DNA of 64,000 bases from positions 1 through 64,000 of the forward strand of contig MKTN01000010.1 in assembly GCA_001898235.1 (NCBI GenBank), read 5' to 3'. The translations under genes were made by a program, and so were the position numbers. Of the stretch, positions 35,363-44,169 are shown in pieces. This stretch comes from Gammaproteobacteria bacterium 39-13. GTDB taxonomy: Bacteria > Pseudomonadota > Gammaproteobacteria > Berkiellales > Berkiellaceae. The notes under the pieces were generated by a model. The model saw nothing but the letters and a program-made list of their open reading frames with translations. It was not told the origin of the DNA and did no database searches. The first letter of the stretch is position 1. Each line of letters begins with the position of its first letter.

Positions 35363-35563
35363 TTACGCTTTTTGCGCTTCAACCCATGAAAGTACCGATG
35401 GAACATGAAAATATAATCGCCTACCTATCCTCCTAATAGCTGGCGCTAAACCGTTTTCACTTTTCTTGACGACTAACCAACGCATTTGCCCCTCTTTAAA
35501 TTGAGGATATCGTTGAATAAAAGTTTGAAGATCCAAATATTGGTCTAATTGTGTTTCAAGCAT
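35363..35563 (-). CDS. AlpA/excisionase-like small DNA-binding protein
   Basis: The product is 66 residues with a helix-turn-helix-like layout (LQTFIQRYPQFKEGQMRWLVVKK) and the strand pair RIGRRLYFHVPSVLSWVEAQ that is typical of AlpA/MerR-like excisionases and helix-turn-helix_17 proteins. GAGG six bases before the ATG. It probably controls excision or the replication genes downstream on the same strand. Repeated motifs at 35634-35733 lie just upstream. Confidence 0.6.
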   Translation of the reverse strand: MLETQLDQYLDLQTFIQRYPQFKEGQMRWLVVKKSENGLAPAIRRIGRRLYFHVPSVLSWVEAQKA

Positions 35564-35633
35564 TTGAAGCCTCTATGTAATTAGATAAGTTCACATTTGC
35601 TTTGTCACAATAAGTTTGTTTTGGTTACTTTGG

Positions 35634-35733
35634 AAGGGTCTATATCTAGGTTTATAAAGGGTCTATATGGTTAAAATATAAACCCATGAAGCAATAATGT
35701 TATTATTTTCTGTCAGTTATATGTGGTCTATAT
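35634..35733. promoter_or_regulatory. Repeated operator/iteron-like motifs upstream of the AlpA-like gene
   Basis: AAGGGTCTATAT occurs at 35634 and 35657 (23 bp apart) and a variant GTGGTCTATAT at 35723. An inverted pair GGTTTATA/TATAAACC lies between (35649 and 35678). Position upstream of the replication operon suggests a regulator site or an origin. Confidence 0.5.
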
Positions 35734-35743
35734 TATTTTCCAA

Positions 35744-36484
35744 TTAGTTTTTTTGCTTATGCTTTTTTTTGCAATTATCAGGGTTAATCCAAGAAGCAAT
35801 CCTATTTCTAGGGGTCTTATCTATTTTGTCAGAATATTTATTTAAAAGATCTTTGGCTCTTTCGACGAATGTATGGCTTTTTTTTCCTTGGCCATTAACA
35901 TGTATGTCAATCCAGGTGGTAACAGCTGCTGCTAACTCTGTGCTATATGCTTCGTGGCTTTCATCAAGATATAGGGGAGCGGTTGTACTTTTTTCTGCAG
36001 GATTTCTATTAAGATATTCATTAGCGATCACACTGTTTGACATTAAGTAAAGACCATCTGAGGTAACTTTTGAATTTGTTAATTCACTTCTTTCTAAAAA
36101 AAATAAGTCCTGTGGACTATATGGTTTACCATTCACATCAAGTATCGAACGAGCATTACATTCTTGAAAATCTTCTTCAGTCATTAGAGCAATATCTTCA
36201 GATCTTGATAAATAGAATTTATTAACTCCTACTTGTTTAATAATAGGTGAGTGTCTTATCTGAAACTCAAAGGTTGTTAATCCTCTACGGTTTTCCATTT
36301 CCATGTATTGAATTTGTTCTCTGGGAACTTCAAGAAAAGCATATATTGAGGCATCTAAAAATGTAGATGGCTTAGCTACAAAAACATACACTGGATCAGA
36401 TATCTCATGTACGAGCCTATGGAATATTTCTGATAAAAGCTCGTTTTTATCTTTAATTTCTGATATGGCATAATACGGCTTCAT
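35744..36484 (-). CDS. Hypothetical island protein
   Basis: The product is about 246 residues from ATG 36484, supported by AGGA six bases upstream. There is no transmembrane helix or known motif. The N-terminal 130 residues look like a compact alpha/beta fold, and the last 60 are helical and basic, ending in a Lys-rich tail. It lies between the HigBA-like pair and the AlpA-like gene. I cannot assign a function. Confidence 0.6.
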   Translation of the reverse strand: MKPYYAISEIKDKNELLSEIFHRLVHEISDPVYVFVAKPSTFLDASIYAFLEVPREQIQYMEMENRRGLTTFEFQIRHSPIIKQVGVNKFYLSRSEDIALMTEEDFQECNARSILDVNGKPYSPQDLFFLERSELTNSKVTSDGLYLMSNSVIANEYLNRNPAEKSTTAPLYLDESHEAYSTELAAAVTTWIDIHVNGQGKKSHTFVERAKDLLNKYSDKIDKTPRNRIASWINPDNCKKKHKQKN

Positions 36485-36630
36485 AACACTTCCTTCATGT
36501 GTTTTTGACCTTCTTAGATAAGTCCAGCTCACACGATGAAGGAATCGTTTTTCAGGTGATCTGCCCTAGAGCTGGCAAAGCCATTTTATCTAAATCATTT
36601 AATTCAATATACTGCACGATATGTTTGTCT

Positions 36631-37743
36631 TTAAGCTTGTTGTTCCCATTCATATCGTACTTTTAATTTGTTTAAATTCTCCCTAGGTATTTTCTGAATA
36701 TGTTGAAGTCTTCCTACAACAATTCCTGGTGATACTCTGATACTTTTAGCAAAAGCACTTACATTGTCAGCTGAAAAATTTCTTACTCCCTCAATCCAAT
36801 TGGTTAGAATCTTTGCTGGAATTAATCTTTCAGATGCAAACTGATCAGCTTCTTCTTCTATATCACAAAATTTGTTTATTTCATTATCAGATAAATCAAT
36901 AAATATTCTTTTTTTACTATGCAATAGAATGTGAGCTGCTTCATGAAAGAAACTAAACCATAAATGATCGTCTGTTTTGTGTCTTATGCTTAATTGAATT
37001 AAGGCTTTATCTGGAGTTAACCATCTTGCCGCACCTGAGACAGGTGCTCCTTGAAGATTAGGAACAAATACCAGAGCAACACCTGAACGCGAGCATTTTT
37101 CTTTTAATATTGGCAAAAATATATGAGGATCAGATTCGGTAGTAAGTTTTCTTATTTCAATTAAAGCAGATTCAAAGACTTTTTTGTCATAATTTTTACA
37201 ATGAATTTCCGAAGCTTTAAGCTCTCCCCTTCTCAACCACGCGGAAATAGATTCAGGCGAATTTTTGCATTTTTCTGACTTTCTAAATGCGGTCGATGTT
37301 TTTTTCCAATCAACGTCCCATTGTTCAGGGGAGGCAATTCCAAAATAATTTAATACCTCAATTACTTGTTCAGCAGTATTCTTTCTATAATCTCGAATCC
37401 ATCCAAACTTAATCATTTGATTTATAGGAAATTTATTTAACCAGTTTTTTTCATTTTGCAATCGCTCACTTTCCGCTTTGCGAACAAGATATTCTCTATA
37501 ATGTGTTTCCCTTGTATTCCAAAATTCAGCTGGAGCTCCTAAAACTCTCTCAAATTGGAGTGCTGTTTCAGGTGTAATTGCAGCTTTCCCTTTTATAATC
37601 TCATTAATCGTTTTTTCCGGCCTGCCACATCTTTCAGCAAATTCCTTCTGACTCATTCCCTTTTCGTTGAGTAACTCTGCCAGTGTGTCGCCAGGTGGCG
37701 AAACACTACTAGGTATATATGTATTTCTAAATTGACTAGTCAT
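36631..37743 (-). CDS. higA: HigA-type antitoxin with XRE domain and ImmA/IrrE-like metallopeptidase domain
   Basis: The product is 370 residues from ATG 37743, with GAGG six bases upstream. Residues about 15-80 are a helix-turn-helix (GMSQKEFAERCGRPEKTINEIIKGKAAITPETA) as in HigA. Residues 200-340 contain HEAAH and a downstream EEEADQFASE, the zinc motif of ImmA/IrrE peptidases. Such fusions act as antitoxins and may be inactivated by proteolysis. It overlaps the toxin-like gene by eight bases. Confidence 0.85.
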   Translation of the reverse strand: MTSQFRNTYIPSSVSPPGDTLAELLNEKGMSQKEFAERCGRPEKTINEIIKGKAAITPETALQFERVLGAPAEFWNTRETHYREYLVRKAESERLQNEKNWLNKFPINQMIKFGWIRDYRKNTAEQVIEVLNYFGIASPEQWDVDWKKTSTAFRKSEKCKNSPESISAWLRRGELKASEIHCKNYDKKVFESALIEIRKLTTESDPHIFLPILKEKCSRSGVALVFVPNLQGAPVSGAARWLTPDKALIQLSIRHKTDDHLWFSFFHEAAHILLHSKKRIFIDLSDNEINKFCDIEEEADQFASERLIPAKILTNWIEGVRNFSADNVSAFAKSIRVSPGIVVGRLQHIQKIPRENLNKLKVRYEWEQQA

Positions 37744-38068
37744 GATAATCCTCAATTGATGTAATAGTAATTGAAGTAACTGCAGACCAATCTAGGCCAC
37801 CATCCTTTTTTTTAAAATTTTCTCCTGCGGGTTTAAAAATTAACCTATATGGATGAACCAAATCTACTGCTAATTCTCCTTTCTTATCCCCTTTTAGCTC
37901 ATGACATCTTCCTGGCAAACTTTTCATTACACTTAAATTTAGAGCCGCTCTCAAATCATCTAATCGTTTTCTTAGCTTTTCTGCTCTTTCTTTTCCATGG
38001 ATTTTTACCATTTCTTTATCATCATTACACTGTTTTTGCAGTCTTTTAGTCTTAAAATCAATTTCCAC
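37736..38068 (-). CDS. higB: HigB-like toxin (RelE-type)
   Basis: The product is 110 residues from GTG 38068 (GGAAG six bases before). The pattern FKTKRLQKQCND..., LRAALNLSVMKSLPGRCHELKGDKKGELAVDLVHPYRLIFKP is that of HigB/plasmid-killer proteins, which cleave mRNA on the ribosome. Its stop overlaps the HigA-type gene. Located near the integrase, it may stabilise the island. Confidence 0.8.
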   Translation of the reverse strand: MEIDFKTKRLQKQCNDDKEMVKIHGKERAEKLRKRLDDLRAALNLSVMKSLPGRCHELKGDKKGELAVDLVHPYRLIFKPAGENFKKKDGGLDWSAVTSITITSIEDYHD

Positions 38069-38177
38069 AGCTTACTTCCATGAATTTTTATTAACCTTTG
38101 CTGTTAATGAAAATATAGCATTTTTAGTAACTAAACTCAATAGGTATATTATTCATAAAAATCAATAAGTTATGCCA

Positions 38178-39323
38178 TTACCCTAATTTATTGAAAGTTT
38201 TATTAATTACTGATTCCAGCCTCTGGTTGCTAAGGTGTGTGTATCTCATTGTCGTCTGAATGCTCCTATGGCCTGCCAAGGAAGCTATTTCATGTAACTC
38301 GGCACCAGAATTAGCTAAAGTCGAGCAAAACGTGTGCCGTAATGAATGGAACACCAGCTTTTCACCTTTCTCATTCACGATTTGAATTTCAGCTTTTTTA
38401 AGTGCCTCATTCCATTCATGCCTAAAGTCATAAGGGCTTTGGACTCTTTTGGGATGACAAAAAATAAAACCATTCCCAATCTCGCGATATTTCTTAAGTT
38501 CAGCAATAACTGCATCGGTTAAGTGAAGGGTTTTATCTGTGCCATTTTTCGTATCTTTACAATGGACTTGGGCTTTATCCCATTCGATGGAAGACCAACG
38601 AAGCTTTTCCAACTCTCCTCGTCTAGCCCCGCTAGTGATTGCCATTAGAATAAGAAGATAAAACTTATTCCAAGTACTTTCCTTTGATGCTTGAATTAAG
38701 CGTTCTTGTTCAACGGGTGAAAGATAGCGCTTTCGCCCTTTTCCTTCTGGTTTGCTTTTAATAAAGCGGCACGGATTCATCTTTATGTGATATTTGTTCT
38801 TTCCAAACTCAAAAACAGAAGAAAGATTAGCTTTAAAGCGGTTGGTGGTTTGAGGTGAAACTGCGCCTTTACCTGTACTGCCAACAGTTAAAAGACTATT
38901 GATGCCATGTCGAACATGATCTTCTGAAACTTCATTGACAAGCAAATGACCATAGTAGTCACTCCACCACTTAAGCCGCTTTTCTATGTTTTGGTCTTTT
39001 TTTTCATATTGAAACATGAATTGATCGATAAGACGGGATAGGGTCAGTTCATTTCCAGCAACCTCCCCCAACACGCGCGCAAAGACGGGCAATAATTGTA
39101 CAGCCTCTTTCAAATCAGGATGAAGGGTTCGATAGAGTGCTGCCATATCAATTGGTAGCTTAGCTTTCTCAGCTTCTTGAATAGTTTTAAGTTCTGATTC
39201 AATCCGAGCAATATACGCATCGGCTTCTTTTTCTAAGGGAAAGGTTCTGGAAATAAGCTTTAGATGTTTTAAACGAAATTGAACGCGGTAGTTACCGCTT
39301 TTAAGACGGGATTTAGTAGCCAT
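38178..39323 (-). CDS. int: Tyrosine recombinase / phage-type integrase
   Basis: The product is 381 residues. The catalytic set is Arg234 (GARRGEL), His326-x-x-Arg329 (FHSLRHTF), His352 (AGHRS) and the nucleophile Tyr361 (RYTHL). An N-terminal DNA-binding arm and core-binding domain (residues 95-175) precede it. It lies 123 bp from the tRNA-Leu gene and points away from it, the usual place for the integrase of a tRNA-targeting element. It should recombine the 60-bp repeats at 27965 and 39446. Confidence 0.95.
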   Translation of the reverse strand: MATKSRLKSGNYRVQFRLKHLKLISRTFPLEKEADAYIARIESELKTIQEAEKAKLPIDMAALYRTLHPDLKEAVQLLPVFARVLGEVAGNELTLSRLIDQFMFQYEKKDQNIEKRLKWWSDYYGHLLVNEVSEDHVRHGINSLLTVGSTGKGAVSPQTTNRFKANLSSVFEFGKNKYHIKMNPCRFIKSKPEGKGRKRYLSPVEQERLIQASKESTWNKFYLLILMAITSGARRGELEKLRWSSIEWDKAQVHCKDTKNGTDKTLHLTDAVIAELKKYREIGNGFIFCHPKRVQSPYDFRHEWNEALKKAEIQIVNEKGEKLVFHSLRHTFCSTLANSGAELHEIASLAGHRSIQTTMRYTHLSNQRLESVINKTFNKLG

Positions 39324-39445
39324 GTTTTTGCCCTCGTATCAAAGCGTGCGCTCGTACTGCGCTCGCTGGATTAGTTAAAGTGCAAACATGAACTAACCTA
39401 ATACACGAGAAACAAACAAAAACCTTGAAAAAAACAGTCTTTAGT

Positions 39446-39505
39446 TGGTGCCCGGGGCCAGACTCGAACTGGCACGGGGTTTAATCCCCGAGGGATTTTA
39501 AGTCC
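39446..39505 (-). repeat. attR-like direct repeat within tRNA-Leu
   Basis: Perfect 60-bp match to 27965-28024. It covers the 3' part of the intact tRNA from anticodon stem to CCA and marks the right end of the island. Confidence 0.95.
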
Positions 39506-39534
39506 CTTGCGTCTACCGATTTCGCCACCCGGGC
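39446..39534 (-). tRNA. tRNA-Leu (anticodon UAA), integration target
   Basis: The gene is 89 nt including encoded CCA. Acceptor stem GCCCGGG/CCCGGGC, anticodon loop CTTAAAA with anticodon TAA, a long variable arm as in class II tRNAs, and TTCGAGT in the T loop. It is the third of three tRNAs after pgsA (the glyW-cysT-leuZ order of gammaproteobacteria). Confidence 0.97.
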
Positions 39535-39544
39535 CTTGAAATTT

Positions 39545-39618
39545 TGGAGGCTGAGGCCGGAATCGAACCGGCGTACACGGCTTTGCAGGCCGCTGCATGA
39601 CCACTCTGCCACCCAGCC
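39545..39618 (-). tRNA. tRNA-Cys (anticodon GCA)
   Basis: 74 nt with CCA, anticodon loop CTGCAAA and T loop TTCGATT. It lies 10 bp upstream of tRNA-Leu in the same transcript. Confidence 0.97.
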
Positions 39619-39680
39619 GGAAAGATTCTTAAGCTTATGCTTTTATAACCACAAGGCAGGTTATATTTTAAATAAATATT

Positions 39681-39756
<76 letters not shown>

Positions 39757-39830
39757 ACCGTTTAGAGGTGTGCATTGTTAAAGATTTCGCCTCGCCTGTC
39801 AAGCACTAAATTTCTTTATCTTAGAGTTGC

Positions 39831-40400
39831 TTAGGATGCTTCCGTTAACGCTGACCAAGCGGCGCGTAAATACGACACCATTGACCATAACGTCAAGAAA
39901 GCAGCGAGATACATCATCACAATGCCAATTTTAACCCAAATAAGTTGCCAATCGGCTGGCTGAGATAGCAGCAGAATAATGGCAATAATTTGAATGAAAG
40001 TTTTCAATTTTCCAATATAACTAACTGATACTTTTGTGCGCTTACCAATTTCTGCCATCCATTCCCTTAAGGCTGAAATGGCAATTTCTCGGCTCACAAT
40101 TATCGCTGCAGGGATAGTAACCCATACAGAGCCATACCTACCCACCAAGAGTACCAATGCCACGGCAACAATGAGTTTATCCGCCACAGGATCGAGGAAA
40201 GCACCAAAACGTGAGGTTTGATTTAACCGTCTTGCAAGGTATCCATCTAACCAATCGGTGATACCTGCTAAACAAAAAATGGAAGCAGTAATCATTCCGG
40301 CATGTGGCGTAGGTAAATAAAAAGCAACTACAAAGCAAGGAATTAAAATAATTCTCGCAGCGGTAAATGCGTTAGGGATGCTTGCTATTTGGCCTGACAT
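39831..40400 (-). CDS. pgsA: CDP-diacylglycerol-glycerol-3-phosphate 3-phosphatidyltransferase
   Basis: The product is 189 residues, an inner-membrane enzyme with about four to five helices. The CDP-alcohol phosphotransferase motif is present (TDWLDGYLARRLNQTSRFGAFLDPVADK: D-G-x2-A-R-x8-G-x3-D-x3-D). It makes phosphatidylglycerol phosphate, the precursor of phosphatidylglycerol and cardiolipin. It is in the conserved order uvrY-uvrC-pgsA-tRNAs. Confidence 0.96.
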   Translation of the reverse strand: MSGQIASIPNAFTAARIILIPCFVVAFYLPTPHAGMITASIFCLAGITDWLDGYLARRLNQTSRFGAFLDPVADKLIVAVALVLLVGRYGSVWVTIPAAIIVSREIAISALREWMAEIGKRTKVSVSYIGKLKTFIQIIAIILLLSQPADWQLIWVKIGIVMMYLAAFLTLWSMVSYLRAAWSALTEAS

Positions 40401-40498
40401 GGAACATCACATCTGTATTATGTCTTTATGTAGGAAGACTAGCATGTCGACTATCTGACCATCAACTAATTTTTAGCAGAATAAATCCTATGAGGAGC

Positions 40499-42322
40499 TC
40501 AGTCACCATGTAATGCATGATAAATCTTTGCCGCAAGTTCTTCTCCAATACCAGGGATCTTTGCTATTGCTTCTTGGCTCGCCGCTTTTAATCCTTGTAA
40601 CCCGCCAAAGAAGTTTAATAGCTTCTGACGGCGTTTTGCACCTATGCCCGGGATAGCTTCAAGAGAAGAGACTTTTCGTGCTTTAGCGCGCTTTTGACGA
40701 TGCCCTGTAATAGCAAAACGGTGTGCCTCATCACGAATGTGTTGTAACAGATGAAATGCAATAGAGGTGGCAGGCAACTTAATTATATGTTCTTCTTCAC
40801 TTTGGCTGCGTGAAACATACAACGTTTCTAAACCTGGTTTTCTCCCCTCTCCCTTGGCAATCGCTATCAATAAGACGTCTAAGACTTGGCACTCTAATAA
40901 AGCTTTTTTAGCACTATGCAATTGTCCCTTACCGCCATCAATCATAATGATATCAGGCATGGCAAGCTCTTCTGCTTTGCGTTTTAAATATCTTCGTGTG
41001 ACCACCTGCTCCATTGCAGCATAATCATCGTTGGTGATCCCTTCCATGTTATAACGACGATAATCTGACTTAAGCGGGCCATTTGAATCAAATACAACGC
41101 AAGACGCTAAAGTCGCTTCTCCTTGGGTGTGGCTAATATCAAAACATTCTATACGTGACAAACCATTGCCTATCCCCAAGACCTTTTTCAGCTCTACCCA
41201 ACGTTTTTGCGTCGCGCTGACATGTAAAGACTTACGCTCTAAAGCTTGTTTAGCATTTTCAACAGCAAGCTGTAACCATTTTTCCTTTTCGCCTCGTTGT
41301 GGCTGATAAATTCGCAACTTACGTTTGACGACTTGCGATAAGGATTCAGCAATCAAATCCTGATCTTCAATCGGCACATTGACAATAATTTCTGCAGGAT
41401 AATCTAGTTTATTTTCTTGATCTAAATAAAATTGAATCAAGAAGCCTCGTAAAATCTCAGGCAAGGTACCATCACCAATTTGCTTTGGAAAATAAGTCTT
41501 ACTATCGAGAATTTTACCTTGACGAATGTAAAGCAGCTGAATACAAAAATGTCCATTTAAGCCACTTACCGCAATTGCATCAATGTTGCCTTTTTCTCTA
41601 TAAACAACCTGCTGCTCATAAATAGCTCGCAGACTCGCAATCTGATCACGTAAAAGCGCCGCCAATTCAAAGTCTTGACGTAATGCTGCCGCTTCCATCT
41701 TCTTAATCAAATTATCAATGATGGCACTCTCTTTTCCCTGTAGAAATAGCACCACATTTTGTACTTGTTCGTTATAATCTTCTTTTTGAATATAACCAAC
41801 ACAGGGAGCCGAGCAGCGTTTAATTTGATATTGCAAACATGGCCTAGAGCGGTTGGCAAAAAATGTATCATCGCATTGACGAATCAAAAATAATTTCTGC
41901 AAAATGTTTAAAGTGCTTCGCACTGCTGCAGCACTTGGGTACGGACCAAAGTAATTCCCTGGGATTTTTTGCTTACCCCTAAAATAGACCAAGCGCGGAT
42001 AATCATGATTCGATAAAAATAAATAAGGATAGGACTTATCATCACGAAACAACACGTTATAACGTGGCAACAATGACTTGATCAGAGAATTTTCAAGTAA
42101 AAGCGCTTCTTTTTCACTATTGGTAACCGTCACATCAATGCTGGCGATTTTACTCACCATCTGTGCAATGCGAAGATCTTCTTGAGGGCGAAAATAACTG
42201 GCTAATCGTGCCTGTAAGTTTTTTGCTTTGCCAACGTATAAGACTTTATTCGTCTTATCGCGCATGCAATAAACACCGGGACGGGAGGTCAGGGTTGATA
42301 GAAAATACTGGGCATCAAACAT
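40499..42322 (-). CDS. uvrC: Excinuclease ABC subunit C
   Basis: The product is 607 residues, the family's usual length. In order: GIY-YIG nuclease (RPGVYCMRD...VLYVGKAKNL, residues 14-90), a Cys-rich patch, the UVR domain near residue 205, the RNase-H-like 5' nuclease (ECFDISHTQGE, IDGGKGQL) and two helix-hairpin-helix motifs at the end. It makes both incisions in nucleotide excision repair with UvrB. It lies 30 bp after uvrY. Confidence 0.98.
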   Translation of the reverse strand: MFDAQYFLSTLTSRPGVYCMRDKTNKVLYVGKAKNLQARLASYFRPQEDLRIAQMVSKIASIDVTVTNSEKEALLLENSLIKSLLPRYNVLFRDDKSYPYLFLSNHDYPRLVYFRGKQKIPGNYFGPYPSAAAVRSTLNILQKLFLIRQCDDTFFANRSRPCLQYQIKRCSAPCVGYIQKEDYNEQVQNVVLFLQGKESAIIDNLIKKMEAAALRQDFELAALLRDQIASLRAIYEQQVVYREKGNIDAIAVSGLNGHFCIQLLYIRQGKILDSKTYFPKQIGDGTLPEILRGFLIQFYLDQENKLDYPAEIIVNVPIEDQDLIAESLSQVVKRKLRIYQPQRGEKEKWLQLAVENAKQALERKSLHVSATQKRWVELKKVLGIGNGLSRIECFDISHTQGEATLASCVVFDSNGPLKSDYRRYNMEGITNDDYAAMEQVVTRRYLKRKAEELAMPDIIMIDGGKGQLHSAKKALLECQVLDVLLIAIAKGEGRKPGLETLYVSRSQSEEEHIIKLPATSIAFHLLQHIRDEAHRFAITGHRQKRAKARKVSSLEAIPGIGAKRRQKLLNFFGGLQGLKAASQEAIAKIPGIGEELAAKIYHALHGD

Positions 42323-42352
42323 ATTGTACCCACTTAAACCAAACTTTATGTA

Positions 42353-43009
42353 CTAACCACCGACGCTAGAAGTTTCTGTATCTAAAATTCCATGCCGAAT
42401 AGCAAGATGGGTTAACTCAACATCACTATGTACATTCAATTTATCAAATAAACGATAGCGGTAACTATTAACCGTTTTAGGACTCAAACAAAGCTTGTCG
42501 GAAATTTCTTGTACTTTCTGACCGCTCGTAATCATGAGCATGACTTGAAGTTCACGCTCAGATAGAGATTCAAACGGAGAAGCTTTTTCATCAGAGAGAT
42601 GTTTGAGTGCAAGTTGTTGTGCCACTTCTGGGCTTAGATAACGCTTGCCATGATGAACAGAATGAATGGCTTGTACCATTTCTTCCAAAGCCGATCCTTT
42701 TGTTAAATAACCAGCAGCACCCGCTTGGAGTAATTTGGAAGGAAATGGTTCTTCATCACAAACTGTCAGTGCTATCACTTTGATATCAGGATCAGCACGT
42801 AGCAATTTTCTGGTCGCTTCAAGACCACCAATGCCTGGCATTCTGACATCCATTAAGACAACGTTGGGATGTTTTTCACGGGCAATTTTTACTGCCTCTT
42901 CACCACTAGAGGCTTCCCCTATTACTTTGATCCCATTCACTCCGGAGAGCAGACTTCGGATCCCTGCGCGCACCAATTCATGGTCATCAACAATCAGTAC
43001 GGTGATCAA
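42353..43009 (-). CDS. uvrY: Response regulator UvrY/GacA/LetA
   Basis: The product is 218 residues with a receiver domain (phospho-acceptor D54, acidic D8-D9, K at TKG) and a LuxR-type helix-turn-helix (LSERELQVMLMI...VQEISDKLCLSPKTVNSYRYRLFDKL). In gammaproteobacteria this regulator activates small CsrA-binding RNAs with the BarA/GacS/LetS kinase; in Legionella it controls the switch to transmissive growth. It is upstream of uvrC as in those species. The kinase gene is not here. Confidence 0.95.
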   Translation of the reverse strand: MITVLIVDDHELVRAGIRSLLSGVNGIKVIGEASSGEEAVKIAREKHPNVVLMDVRMPGIGGLEATRKLLRADPDIKVIALTVCDEEPFPSKLLQAGAAGYLTKGSALEEMVQAIHSVHHGKRYLSPEVAQQLALKHLSDEKASPFESLSERELQVMLMITSGQKVQEISDKLCLSPKTVNSYRYRLFDKLNVHSDVELTHLAIRHGILDTETSSVGG

Positions 43010-43148
43010 GCTTTATCATCCTCAAGGCTGGTACGATTTTAACCCACCCAGAATAACCTAGGGCGCATTGCTTTGCTAGTCTGTTTTTTCACGTATGCAG
43101 ACATTCACCCCGAGCAGAATATCTTTGCTCGGTAGCTCATTAAACTGA

Positions 43149-43236
43149 TGGCGGAAGGGGTGGGATTCGAACCCACGGACGGTTGCCCGTCGCTGGTTTT
43201 CAAGACCAGTGCAATCGACCACTCTGCCACCCTTCC
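43149..43236 (-). tRNA. tRNA-Ser (anticodon UGA)
   Basis: 88 nt with CCA, anticodon loop CTTGAAA (TGA), long variable arm and T loop TTCGAAT. It stands alone between uvrY and the YccA-type gene. Confidence 0.96.
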
Positions 43237-43383
43237 TAATCGTTTGCGCAGTCTACCCAAGCTAATCGACTATTGCAAATGCTCCAATCATATATTCGAC
43301 ATTTAATCCTAACTATATGAATTTTCATTACTTTGTAGGTCCCCTTTTATTTTTAAATTCTACCCCCATTTAAGTAATGAATA

Positions 43384-43410
43384 TTGTTACATACCGTAAT
43401 ATGGTATAAT
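43384..43410 (+). promoter_or_regulatory. Promoter of the BI-1/YccA-family gene
   Basis: TTGTTA at 43384 and TATAAT at 43405 with 15 bp between. The -10 is extended (TGG before TATAAT), which compensates for the short spacer. It lies about 40 bp before the start codon. Confidence 0.6.
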
Positions 43411-43451
43411 TACTCTAAATTGCATTATGACTATGCTCAAGGAGATGTTAA

Positions 43452-44123
43452 ATGTCTAACCAATTTCCAACAGTATCACGGGTTTCTGCCTCTATACTGG
43501 AAACGAATTCAGTTATCAGAAACACGTATATCCTACTCGGGAGTTCATTAGCATTCAGCGCCCTGATGGCCTATGTTGCCATGGCAACGAATGCGCGTCC
43601 TCTTGGGTTAATTACCTTATTAGTTTATTTCGGTTTAATCTTTATGATCAACGCGCTGCGTAACAGTGCATTGGGTATCGTGGCTGTTTTTGCCTTTACC
43701 GGGTTCATGGGATACACCTTGGGACCCATGCTCAACATGTACATACAAGCCTTTGCAAATGGTAAAGAACTTATTTTTACTGCTTTAGGTGGTACCGGTA
43801 TCATTTTCTTTGGCTTATCAGGGTACGCATTAACAACTCGCAAAGATTTTAGCTACTTAGGTGGGTTCCTCATGGCTGGCATGATCGTTTTAATGCTTGC
43901 TGTGCTGGTACAAATCTTCTTCCCCATGCCTATGTTGCAATTAGCTACCTCTGCTGGGTTTATGTTATTTAGCTCTGCCATCATTTTATTTGAAACCAGT
44001 CAGATCATTCATGGCGGTGAAAGAAACTATATCATGGCAACTGTGTCTATTTTCGTTGCCTTGTACAACCTCTTTATCTCTTTGCTCCAAATTCTCTCTT
44101 TCTTTAGTGGCCAAAGAGAATAG
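43452..44123 (+). CDS. Bax inhibitor-1/YccA family membrane protein
   Basis: The product is 223 residues with seven transmembrane helices and family motifs (ILETNSVIRNTYILLGSSL, GGERNYIMATVSIFVALYNLFISLLQIL). Bacterial homologues such as YccA modulate the FtsH membrane protease. AAGGAG precedes the ATG and a strong terminator follows, so the gene is monocistronic. Confidence 0.93.
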   Translation: MSNQFPTVSRVSASILETNSVIRNTYILLGSSLAFSALMAYVAMATNARPLGLITLLVYFGLIFMINALRNSALGIVAVFAFTGFMGYTLGPMLNMYIQAFANGKELIFTALGGTGIIFFGLSGYALTTRKDFSYLGGFLMAGMIVLMLAVLVQIFFPMPMLQLATSAGFMLFSSAIILFETSQIIHGGERNYIMATVSIFVALYNLFISLLQILSFFSGQRE

Positions 44124-44130
44124 AAGCCTA

Positions 44131-44164
44131 AAAAAAAAAGCCCCTTACAAAGGGGCTTTTTTTT
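44131..44164 (+). terminator. Strong rho-independent terminator
   Basis: Stem AAAAGCCCCTT with AAGGGGCTTTT around a 3-nt loop, followed by a run of T. Confidence 0.95.
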
Positions 44165-44169
44165 GGGGT

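Noticed and set aside
36631-38068. Phage repressor/ImmA immunity module
   Set aside because: The small upstream partner has the HigB/RelE pattern and the HTH matches HigA, so a toxin-antitoxin reading is preferred.
28025-39445. A complete prophage
   Set aside because: No capsid, portal, terminase, tail or lysis genes were recognised within the repeats; a satellite or mobilizable island fits better.
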